34,113 nucleotides of DNA from an uncultured Mycoplasmatota bacterium. Lineage in GTDB: Bacteria > Bacillota_I > Bacilli_A > RF39 > UBA660. Within the stretch, counting starts at the first letter, position 1. The number at the start of each line of letters is the position of its first letter. The notes under the pieces were generated by a model, which saw only the letters and a list, made by a program, of their open reading frames with translations, had not been told where the DNA came from and ran no database searches. Below, in pieces: positions 1-5,692 of this stretch. Made by a program: the position numbers and the translations under genes. Where the stretch lies: positions 1-34,113 of the forward strand of contig CAMMQC010000016.1 of NCBI GenBank assembly GCA_946498975.1, given 5' to 3'.

Positions 1-13
1 TAACTGTACTTAA

Positions 14-29
14 TGTTTCACGTGAAACA
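14..29. promoter_or_regulatory. parS site 1
   Basis: The 16 bp TGTTTCACGTGAAACA is a perfect palindrome and an exact match to the bacterial parS consensus, where ParB/Spo0J loads as a CTP-dependent sliding clamp. The palindrome extends by one base on each side. Confidence 0.95.
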
Positions 30-71
30 TATAGAGAAAGTATTTGATTTTATATTGAGAAGTACTGAAAT

Positions 72-87
72 TATTTCCTGGGAAATA
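72..87. promoter_or_regulatory. Noc-binding-site-like palindrome 1
   Basis: TATTTCCTGGGAAATA differs from the B. subtilis Noc site TATTTCCCGGGAAATA only by one central base (T for C). Noc is the ParB paralogue that blocks division over the nucleoid. Confidence 0.75.
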
Positions 88-139
88 ATTTATAAAGAAG
101 TAGTATTGATTTAAACTTATATATTGTAACTGTACTTAA

Positions 140-155
140 TGTTTCACGTGAAACA
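140..155. promoter_or_regulatory. parS site 2
   Basis: Exact copy of the parS consensus, 126 bp after site 1. Confidence 0.95.
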
Positions 156-197
156 TATAGAGAAAGTATTTGATTTTATATTGAGAAGTACTGAAAT

Positions 198-213
198 TAT
201 TTCCTGGGAAATA
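198..213. promoter_or_regulatory. Noc-binding-site-like palindrome 2
   Basis: Same one-base variant (central T) as copy 1, 126 bp further on. Confidence 0.75.
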
Positions 214-265
214 ATTTATAAAGAAGTAGTATTGATTTAAACTTATATATTGTAACTGTACTTAA

Positions 266-281
266 TGTTTCACGTGAAACA
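266..281. promoter_or_regulatory. parS site 3
   Basis: Exact parS consensus, kept intact although the flanking repeat unit has diverged. Confidence 0.95.
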
Positions 282-323
282 TATAGAGAAAGTATTTGAT
301 TTTATATATAGAAGTACTAGAAT

Positions 324-339
324 TATTTCCCGGGAAATA
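324..339. promoter_or_regulatory. Noc-binding site 3 (perfect)
   Basis: TATTTCCCGGGAAATA is identical to the known B. subtilis Noc-binding sequence and fully palindromic. Confidence 0.82.
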
Positions 340-390
340 ATTTATAAAGAAGAGTGTTAATTTAAACCTATATATTGTAATAGTACTTAA

Positions 391-406
391 TGTTTCACGT
401 GAAACA
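391..406. promoter_or_regulatory. parS site 4
   Basis: Exact parS consensus, 125 bp after site 3. Confidence 0.95.
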
Positions 407-448
407 TATAAAGAAAATGTTTAATTTTATATAGAAAAGTACAGAAAT

Positions 449-464
449 TATTTCCCGGGAAATA
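449..464. promoter_or_regulatory. Noc-binding site 4 (perfect, within a 32-bp palindrome)
   Basis: TATTTCCCGGGAAATA matches the Noc consensus exactly. Here the dyad symmetry extends without a mismatch from 441 to 472. Confidence 0.82.
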
Positions 465-504
465 ATTTCTGTGGAAATAGTTTGTTAAGGGTAAATAAAA
501 ATTC

Positions 505-533
505 TTGAATTTATCTTCTTTTTTTTGTATACT
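505..533 (+). promoter_or_regulatory. sigma-A promoter of the SRP RNA
   Basis: TTGAAT (505-510), a 17-bp spacer and TATACT (528-533) form a near-consensus vegetative promoter. The predicted start near 540 is the first base of the SRP RNA helix. Confidence 0.85.
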
Positions 534-539
534 GTTACC

Positions 540-617
540 GTGCAATAAATTAGTTTGGAATCAGGTCAGGATGGAGACATAGCAGCCTTAACAAGTCTAA
601 TTTATGTGCACTTTTTT
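540..617 (+). ncRNA. ffs: Signal recognition particle RNA, small (4.5S-like) type
   Basis: The SRP domain IV core is clear: GTCAGG (564-569), a short helix closed by a GAGA (GNRA) tetraloop, then AGCAGCC (580-586). This is the asymmetric/symmetric loop pair that binds the M domain of Ffh. The closing helix pairs 541-553 with 597-610 (13 pairs and one bulged G) and is followed directly by a run of T at 612-618, so helix plus T-run also acts as the terminator. At ~78 nt it is the short form without an Alu domain, unlike the ~270-nt scRNA of B. subtilis, though it lies in the same tadA/dnaX neighbourhood (here upstream of tadA). It targets membrane and secreted proteins to SecYEG co-translationally. 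Confidence 0.9.
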
Positions 618-638
618 TATACAATAATGGAGGTTTTT

Positions 639-1097
639 ATGAATGATTATGAATATATGATATTGGCTTTAGAAGAAGCTAAAAAAGCTTATGATGAAGG
701 TGAAGTTCCAGTTGGTGCTGTAATAGTGAAAGATGATAATGTAATTGCTAAAACACACAATACTAAGGAAAAAAATAAATGTTCGTTAGAACACGCGGAA
801 CTCTCTGCCATTAAGTTAGCTTGTGGAAAATTAGATAATTGGAGATTAATTGGGACTACTATTTATATTACTCTCGAACCTTGTCCAATGTGTGCTAGTG
901 CTATTAAACAAAGTAGGATAAATAGAATTGTATATTTACTTGACAATAATGATATTAATACTTCAAAAATTGTTAATGAAGTTTTTAGTTTACATGACGC
1001 AAATGTACCTGTGGAAAAAGTGAAACTTGATATTTCTAAATTTGATGAAGAAGATATTGATATTATTAGTAAATTTTTTAGAAAAAGAAGATATTAA
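639..1097 (+). CDS. tadA: tRNA-specific adenosine deaminase TadA
   Basis: Deaminates A34 to inosine in the anticodon of tRNA-Arg(ACG), letting one tRNA read CGU, CGC and CGA. The 152-residue product is a complete cytidine-deaminase-fold enzyme: His52-Ala-Glu54 gives one zinc ligand and the proton-shuttle Glu, and Pro81-Cys-Pro-Met-Cys85 gives the two Cys ligands. The N-terminal GEVPVGAVIV strand is typical of the family. The frame stays open to 555, but that extension would lie inside the SRP RNA; the ATG at 639 has GGAGG at 629-633 five bases upstream and begins at the normal family start. It is probably transcribed by read-through of the SRP promoter or from a weak local promoter. Confidence 0.93.
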   Translation: MNDYEYMILALEEAKKAYDEGEVPVGAVIVKDDNVIAKTHNTKEKNKCSLEHAELSAIKLACGKLDNWRLIGTTIYITLEPCPMCASAIKQSRINRIVYLLDNNDINTSKIVNEVFSLHDANVPVEKVKLDISKFDEEDIDIISKFFRKRRY

Positions 1098-1124
1098 ACG
1101 TATGTTTTATATGTTCTTTTTTTC
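1082..1124 (+). terminator. Probable terminator after tadA
   Basis: AAAAAGAA (1082-1089) can pair with TTCTTTTT (1114-1121), with an inner ATAT/ATAT helix, and runs into T residues. The stem is A/T-rich and overlaps the end of tadA, so it is probably inefficient. Confidence 0.45.
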
Positions 1125-1131
1125 TTTTGTT

Positions 1132-1140
1132 TGTTATACT
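1132..1140 (+). promoter_or_regulatory. Extended -10 promoter before dnaX
   Basis: TGT followed by TATACT (1135-1140) is an extended -10 element 26 bp before the dnaX start. No good -35 is visible. Confidence 0.5.
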
Positions 1141-1165
1141 ATTTGTGTTTAGTGAGGTGAGGTAT

Positions 1166-2854
1166 ATGTATCAAGCTTTGTATCGTAAGTATAGACCTAC
1201 TGTTTTTGATGATGTAGTAGGACAGAATGTTGTAGTTAATACTTTGAAAAATGCTATTAATTATAATCATATTAATCATGCATATTTGTTTTCTGGTCCT
1301 AGAGGAACAGGTAAAACTACTATTGCTAAAATCTTTGCAAAATCAGTTAATTGTTTAGAACCTGTTGATGGTGTAGCCTGTGGAAAATGTAAAAACTGTT
1401 TATATTCATTTTCAAAAGAATGCATGGATATTATTGAAATAGATGCTGCTTCTAATAATGGTGTAGATGAAATAAGGGAACTTCGTAGTAAGGTTGGTAT
1501 TTTACCGAGTGAACTTAAATATAAAGTTTATATTATAGATGAAGTACATATGTTATCTATTGGTGCTTTTAATGCTTTGTTGAAAACTATTGAAGAACCA
1601 CCAGAACATGTAATCTTTATATTAGCAACAACGGATCCTCAAAAAATACCTGCTACCATTATTTCTAGGTGTCAGTGGTATTCTTTTAAGAAGATTAGTA
1701 ATGATGATATTGTTAAAAGACTTACGGAAATAGTTAATGATGAGAATATTAAAGTTGAAGAGAAAGTTCTTGGAAAAATAGCTCAAGCTTCTGATGGTGG
1801 ACTTCGTGATGCGATAGGACTTCTTGATAAATTAAGAGCTTACTGCACCGATGAGATTACTTTGGATGACTTTTATGAGATAAATGGAGAAGTTAATGAA
1901 GAAGAATTAAAGAAACTAGAAAAATTAATATTTTCTTTTGATGTAAGTGAAGTTCTTTCTCTTATAGAAAAGTATTATAGAGATGGGAAAAACTTGGTGC
2001 AAGTTGTTAAGCAGTTGATGCTACTCATTAAAAATGAGTTATTTAATCATTATATAAATAGTGACGAACTTATTTTTGAAGAGTCTGAACTTGTTAATTT
2101 CCTAAATCTTTTGAATGAACATTTAGTTGAATTAAAGAAAGCAGATGATGTTAAGTTATCTATAGAAATATTTCTATTACATTATATGAATGAACATAAA
2201 AATCCTGAAACTGTACGAAGTGAAGCTGTTCATTCTCAGCCTAAATCGACTGAAGAAGTATATACAAGACCTAAGAAGGAAGAAAAGACTATTTCCACAG
2301 AAGCAGTGGAAAAACAAAATGAGTTAAAAATTTTATCAACAGAAATTGTGCAAAAAACAAATGAACAAATAAAAAAATATGAAGAGTTAATGTTAATAAG
2401 AAGTAAAAATACAATGATAGAAGCAGTGAAAGATGAGTTAAATAAAGAAACAGTTAATCTTGATAAATTTAATGATTATACTTTTGATCCTAATAATGGA
2501 TATCTTGCTTGTGAACTTTTAGATGGTAAAGTAAGAGCATCTAGCCCTAAAAATATTATTATTAGTTATGATTATGAAGGAATGGTAGATAAGCTTAGTA
2601 ATCATTTTAATAAGTTAAATGACTTTTATAATGAAAAGACAGGCTCACTTAAAAAAATTGCTTTTATTACTACTACAAAATGGAATGAGTTAAAACAAGA
2701 ATACATTAATCTTCATAAGCAAGGAAAACAATTTGAATATCAAGAAGAACCTATATTGAATAGTTTGGAAGAAGATGTTAAAATAAATAATGAATCTGAT
2801 GATTTAATAAATCAAACTATTGAAATGTTTGGAGATTTAGTAGAAGTTGAATAG
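1166..2854 (+). CDS. dnaX: DNA polymerase III subunits gamma/tau
   Basis: ATPase of the clamp-loader complex, which opens the beta clamp and couples polymerase to helicase. The 562-residue product begins with the typical MYQALYRKYRP and has Walker A GPRGTGKTT (residues 44-52), a four-Cys zinc module (CGKCKNC plus the upstream Cys), Walker B DEVHML and the SRC sensor in ATIISRCQW. The region after residue ~370 is Lys/Glu-rich and weakly conserved, as expected for tau. The frame is open to 1127, but the ATG at 1166 has GAGGTGAGG just upstream and matches the family start. The usual partner ebfC is displaced downstream by an IS110 insertion. No convincing programmed-frameshift signal is seen. 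Confidence 0.95.
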   Translation: MYQALYRKYRPTVFDDVVGQNVVVNTLKNAINYNHINHAYLFSGPRGTGKTTIAKIFAKSVNCLEPVDGVACGKCKNCLYSFSKECMDIIEIDAASNNGVDEIRELRSKVGILPSELKYKVYIIDEVHMLSIGAFNALLKTIEEPPEHVIFILATTDPQKIPATIISRCQWYSFKKISNDDIVKRLTEIVNDENIKVEEKVLGKIAQASDGGLRDAIGLLDKLRAYCTDEITLDDFYEINGEVNEEELKKLEKLIFSFDVSEVLSLIEKYYRDGKNLVQVVKQLMLLIKNELFNHYINSDELIFEESELVNFLNLLNEHLVELKKADDVKLSIEIFLLHYMNEHKNPETVRSEAVHSQPKSTEEVYTRPKKEEKTISTEAVEKQNELKILSTEIVQKTNEQIKKYEELMLIRSKNTMIEAVKDELNKETVNLDKFNDYTFDPNNGYLACELLDGKVRASSPKNIIISYDYEGMVDKLSNHFNKLNDFYNEKTGSLKKIAFITTTKWNELKQEYINLHKQGKQFEYQEEPILNSLEEDVKINNESDDLINQTIEMFGDLVEVE

Positions 2855-2879
2855 AAAGAAGGAATAATCTGAAAAATAA

Positions 2880-2894
2880 AACTAAATTTATTTT
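2880..2894 (+). repeat. Inverted repeat, left copy, at the IS edge
   Basis: AACTAAATTTATTTT is the exact reverse complement of 4478-4492 and lies 25 bp after the dnaX stop codon. Confidence 0.6.
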
Positions 2895-2948
2895 AGGAAA
2901 AAACCTAAAAAAGGGCAGACTTCCCCTTACCCCAAGTTAAGTCAAAAT

Positions 2949-4235
2949 TTAACTATCAGAAATTGAGGCATTCTGATTAACTATTTCTAATAGTTCATCA
3001 GATGTAAGCCCTAAAGAAAGTAATTGTTTAAGAGATTGTTTAAAGTTGTTTTTAGTATATTTTATTCTATCTTTATCAGAGGTTTCATTGGATGCTAAAT
3101 CACGAGGATTCCAAGTCTCACCAGTAGATAGCATATGATAGATAGCAACTAAAATCTTTCTAGCAATAGCAATGATGGCACGCTTCTTGCCACGACGTTT
3201 AGAAATTTTGTTAAACTTATTACCATAGTAAGTATTAGTTTTATCTTGAACAGCACTATGTGCGACCTCAACTAAGCAAGGTTTAAGATAAACACCAGCA
3301 CGAGATATTTTAACAGATTTCTTTTTACCAGCAGACTCATTACAACCAGGAGCAAGTCCAGCCCAAGAAGTAAGTCTATGATGGTTAGAAAATTGTGACA
3401 TATCAGTTCCTATTTCAGAAATAATAGTAATTGCAGAATTTCTATCAATACCTGGAATAGTCATAAGAAGATTAATATAATCTTCATAAGGAGCAACTAA
3501 GGTATCAACAGTTTCTCTTAAATCATTAATTTCGTTAGTTAAATAATTAATGTGATCTTTGATAAGTTTAATTCTTAGTTTTTGTTCATTAGTAAAAGTA
3601 ATACCAGAAATAGCGGATAAAATGTCTTCTTTAGATGATTTGCAATTTTTACGAAGACAATTTATAATATCCTCATCTGTAAAAGAATCATTATCTAAAA
3701 TGGTATCAATGATATCTTGACTAGATTTACCAAAGATATCAGAGAAAACCATATCAAGTTTGCAATTACCAACGGTAAGAGCATTAATAAAACGATTCTT
3801 TTCAGATGTTTTAATACAGGTAAGTTTGTAAATATATCTAGTAAATTCCCTTAAGACTCTAATATCTTTTTCAGGAATAAAACTAGAACGAACAATACCT
3901 AATTTAAACAAGTCTGCAATCCATTTTGCATCCTTGTTGTCGTCTTTCTCACCTTTGATACATTTAACCCATTTAGGATTGGCCACGACGACATTAGGAA
4001 TAAAACCTTCTAATGCATTGTATACAGGAGTATAGTATTTACCAGTAGATTCCATGCATACATTTTGACAGTCGTTTTCTAAAAGCCATTCTCTAAAGCC
4101 GATTAAACTATTATTAAAGGTAGAGAAACGTTTTTTAAAATATTTGGGTATTTGGTTAGTTGAATCACAAATAACTGCGACAATAAAGTTTTTGTGGACA
4201 TCAACACCACATGCTTTTGGATAAATAACTTCCAT
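2949..4235 (-). CDS. IS110-family transposase (bridge-RNA-guided DEDD recombinase)
   Basis: 428 residues, complete. The N-terminal RuvC-like DEDD domain shows Asp12 (GVDVHKN), Glu62 (MESTGKYY) and Asp99/Asp102 (in KDDNKDA). The C-terminal Transposase_20 domain has the helix-hairpin-helix-like IPGID segment (~260-264), WAGLAPG and a candidate catalytic Ser301 in NESAGK. IS110 recombinases join donor and target DNA with a structured RNA made from their own non-coding end. The start ATG at 4235 has AAGGAAGGA about 8 bases upstream on the minus strand. The reading frame is intact and all catalytic residues are present, so the enzyme may be active. It runs against every neighbouring gene. Confidence 0.93.
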   Translation of the reverse strand: MEVIYPKACGVDVHKNFIVAVICDSTNQIPKYFKKRFSTFNNSLIGFREWLLENDCQNVCMESTGKYYTPVYNALEGFIPNVVVANPKWVKCIKGEKDDNKDAKWIADLFKLGIVRSSFIPEKDIRVLREFTRYIYKLTCIKTSEKNRFINALTVGNCKLDMVFSDIFGKSSQDIIDTILDNDSFTDEDIINCLRKNCKSSKEDILSAISGITFTNEQKLRIKLIKDHINYLTNEINDLRETVDTLVAPYEDYINLLMTIPGIDRNSAITIISEIGTDMSQFSNHHRLTSWAGLAPGCNESAGKKKSVKISRAGVYLKPCLVEVAHSAVQDKTNTYYGNKFNKISKRRGKKRAIIAIARKILVAIYHMLSTGETWNPRDLASNETSDKDRIKYTKNNFKQSLKQLLSLGLTSDELLEIVNQNASISDS

Positions 4236-4265
4236 AAATAAATCCTTCCTTTCAAAAATATTTTA

Positions 4266-4458
4266 GAAGGAGTGAGTTGTCTATGTAGGTAACACTAAGA
4301 ATTAACTAAAGTCAATGATTAATCTACAGTCTCAAAGGGACTACTTATGTGTGCTTGAAACACCTACATTTGCACTGCTTAATATGCTGGTTTAATCCAT
4401 AATGAGTTACAGGAAGTCTGCAACTCCTCCTACCGTGCTTTGTAGTACACACTCCTTC
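4266..4458 (-). ncRNA. Candidate IS110 bridge RNA
   Basis: The upstream non-coding end of the element is bounded by a 9-bp inverted repeat, GAAGGAGTG (4266-4274) and CACTCCTTC (4450-4458), enclosing ~193 bp. Nested inside, ATGTAGGT (4283-4290) pairs with ACCTACAT (4362-4369). Size, position directly upstream of the recombinase and nested stems fit known bridge RNAs (~177 nt in IS621). Which loops would bind target and donor DNA cannot be assigned from one copy, and the exact RNA ends are unknown. Confidence 0.5.
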
Positions 4459-4463
4459 ATGAC

Positions 4464-4472
4464 TGTTATTAT
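4464..4472 (+). promoter_or_regulatory. Possible outward promoter element at the IS edge, reading into ebfC
   Basis: TGT-TATTAT is an extended -10 motif 76 bp before ebfC, at the element's edge and pointing outward. No -35 is found at normal spacing, so this is tentative. Confidence 0.3.
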
Positions 4473-4477
4473 ATAGG

Positions 4478-4492
4478 AAAATAAATTTAGTT
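4478..4492 (-). repeat. Inverted repeat, right copy, at the IS edge
   Basis: AAAATAAATTTAGTT, the exact reverse complement of 2880-2894. It is followed by a TTCAAGG/CCTTGAA dyad (4491-4497, 4516-4522) that may be part of the target site. Confidence 0.6.
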
Positions 4493-4547
4493 CAAGGTTT
4501 TAATTCCTATGTGTGCCTTGAACGTAGTGAAAGGAATGAAACTTAAT

Positions 4548-4844
4548 ATGAATATACAAGCAATGATGAAACAAGCTCAAAAATTACAAAGTGATATGAT
4601 GAAAGTTAAAGATGAAATCGATAAGATGGAATTTTCTAGTACTAATGGATTAGTAACAGTTAAAATTAATGGTAAGAAAGAAGTTTTAGAAGTTAAGATA
4701 GAAAATGATTCTGATTTTTCTAGTGATGATTTAGAAATGCTTCAAGATATGATTGTTATTGCAACTAATGATGCAATGAAACAAGTAGATAAAGTAACAG
4801 AAGAGAAGATGGGACGTTTTAGTTCTATACCTGGGTTATTTTAA
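4548..4844 (+). CDS. ebfC: YbaB/EbfC family nucleoid-associated protein
   Basis: Small DNA-binding protein (98 residues; YaaK in B. subtilis) of the family that forms tweezer-like dimers and is almost always found between dnaX and recR. The N-terminal MNIQAMMKQAQKLQ helix, the central beta-sheet (VTVKINGKKEVLEVKI) and the C-terminal helix ending GLF fit the family. The frame is open to 4509, but the ATG at 4548, with AAGGAA at 4531-4536, matches the family N-terminus; the spacing (11 bases) is long, perhaps because the IS replaced the native leader. It overlaps recR by one base. Confidence 0.9.
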   Translation: MNIQAMMKQAQKLQSDMMKVKDEIDKMEFSSTNGLVTVKINGKKEVLEVKIENDSDFSSDDLEMLQDMIVIATNDAMKQVDKVTEEKMGRFSSIPGLF

Positions 4845-5440
4845 TGTATCCTGATAATTTAAAGAATTTAATAGAGAGTTTTGAAAACTTTCCAGGAATT
4901 GGGGAAAAGACAGCAGAGCGTATGGCTTTTTCTGTTCTTTCTTTTGATGAAGATAAGTTTAAATTATTACAAGAAAATTTAGAAGATGTTAAAAATAATA
5001 TTCATCCTTGTAAGATTTGCAATACTCTTACTGATAAAGAAAAATGTTTAATTTGTGAATCTGATTTAAGAGAGAAAGGGACTATTTTAGTAGTAGAAGA
5101 TTCTAAGATAGTATTTCTATTTGAAAAGTTAGGTACTTATAAAGGATTATATCATGTTATTAATGGACTTATTTCTCCACTTGATGATATTAATCCTGAA
5201 GATATTGGACTTGATATGTTATTAGATAGAGTAAAGAATGAAAATATTAAAGAAGTAATACTTGCTTTGAAGCCTAGTGTAGAAGGAGAGATAACCTCTT
5301 TATATATTAAAAAAATATTAGAAGGAATGAATATTGTTGTTACTAGACTTGCTAGTGGTGTTCCAATAGGTGCTGATATGGAATACATTGATACTCTTAC
5401 TTTGGAAAGAGCTTTAGAAGATAGAAAAGAACTTTCATAA
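4844..5440 (+). CDS. recR: Recombination mediator protein RecR
   Basis: Works with RecF and RecO to load RecA on SSB-coated gaps. The 198-residue protein has the N-terminal helix-hairpin-helix (PGIGEKTAERMAF), a zinc finger with Cys56, Cys59, Cys68 and Cys71, a Toprim domain (VVEDSKIV to ALKPSVEGE) and the C-terminal Walker-B-like GVPIGADMEYID. The start codon shares a base with the ebfC stop (TAATG), showing translational coupling. Length is normal for the family. Confidence 0.95.
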   Translation: MYPDNLKNLIESFENFPGIGEKTAERMAFSVLSFDEDKFKLLQENLEDVKNNIHPCKICNTLTDKEKCLICESDLREKGTILVVEDSKIVFLFEKLGTYKGLYHVINGLISPLDDINPEDIGLDMLLDRVKNENIKEVILALKPSVEGEITSLYIKKILEGMNIVVTRLASGVPIGADMEYIDTLTLERALEDRKELS

Positions 5441-5463
5441 TATTAAATACTTTTTCATATGCT
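5435..5463 (+). promoter_or_regulatory. Candidate sigma-E-type promoter before bofA
   Basis: TCATAAT (5435-5441), a 14-bp spacer and CATATGCT (5456-5463) resemble the B. subtilis sigma-E consensus KMATATT-N14-CATACAMT. bofA is expressed in the mother cell in B. subtilis. It overlaps the recR stop. Sequence match only. Confidence 0.4.
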
Positions 5464-5479
5464 TTATTAGGTGAAGACT

Positions 5480-5677
5480 ATGAAGCAAGTTATGAAGAAA
5501 GTATGGCGTATTTTACAGAAAATAATAATTAGTACATTTATACTATATGGTTATAATTTAATTGCAACTAGATTTAATTTAGTTATTCCTATTAATGTTT
5601 TTACAGTAGGATCTGTTAGTATACTTGGTTTTCCAATGCTTTTTGTTTTAGTTTTATTAAAAGTATTAATGTTCTAA
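5480..5677 (+). CDS. bofA: Pro-sigma-K processing inhibitor BofA family protein
   Basis: In B. subtilis BofA sits in the outer forespore membrane with SpoIVFA and holds the intramembrane protease SpoIVFB inactive until the forespore signal arrives. This 65-residue protein has two hydrophobic segments (about residues 13-33 and 42-63) and the family pattern Asn-Leu-Ile ... IPINVFTVGSVSILGFPM ... LLKVLM. Gene order recR-bofA matches Bacillus, apart from the missing yaaL. A GTG at 5471 is also in frame but lacks a ribosome site; the ATG at 5480 has AGGTGA five bases upstream. Family assignment rests on pattern and synteny. Confidence 0.8.
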   Translation: MKQVMKKVWRILQKIIISTFILYGYNLIATRFNLVIPINVFTVGSVSILGFPMLFVLVLLKVLMF

Positions 5678-5692
5678 GAGGTGGATGTAGTA

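Larger units (their letters stand above)
1..472. repeat. Tandem array of ~126-bp units, each carrying one parS and one Noc-type site
   Basis: Four direct repeats start near 1, 127, 253 and 378. Units 1 and 2 appear identical over 126 bp; units 3 and 4 have drifted and unit 4 is 1 bp shorter. Each unit has one perfect parS palindrome and, centre to centre 58 bp later, one Noc-type palindrome, with 67-68 bp to the next parS. The constant spacing and intact palindromes in diverged units argue for selection on both sites. The array starts at the window edge, so more units may lie to the left. No coding frame is visible. In Bacillota such sites sit near oriC, which agrees with the dnaX-recR neighbourhood. 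Confidence 0.9.
2880..4492 (-). mobile_element. IS110-family insertion sequence between dnaX and ebfC
   Basis: One DEDD transposase gene on the minus strand is flanked by a short 3' end (~70 bp) and a long non-coding 5' end (~245 bp), the layout of the IS110 group, whose bridge RNA is encoded upstream of the recombinase. I place the limits provisionally at a perfect 15-bp inverted repeat (2880-2894 and 4478-4492). IS110-group elements often lack terminal inverted repeats, so the true ends could differ by tens of bases. The element splits the normally adjacent dnaX-ebfC pair without breaking either gene. A single copy is present in this window. Confidence 0.75.

Noticed and set aside
1-472. 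Could the regularly spaced repeats be a CRISPR array?
   Set aside because: Repeat units are ~126 bp with both palindromes inside and no unique spacers; the palindromes are exact parS and Noc sequences, and no cas genes are present.
555-638. N-terminal extension of TadA (28 residues)
   Set aside because: It would be encoded by the SRP RNA; the ATG at 639 has the ribosome site and family start.
2361-2385. A7 run in dnaX as a programmed frameshift site for a short gamma product
   Set aside because: No upstream stimulatory Shine-Dalgarno-like element or downstream hairpin with an early stop could be recognised; A-runs are common in this genome.
5152-5388. Minus-strand frame inside recR
   Set aside because: Shadow of a clear gene; no ribosome site and repetitive Ser/Ile composition typical of reversed low-GC code.
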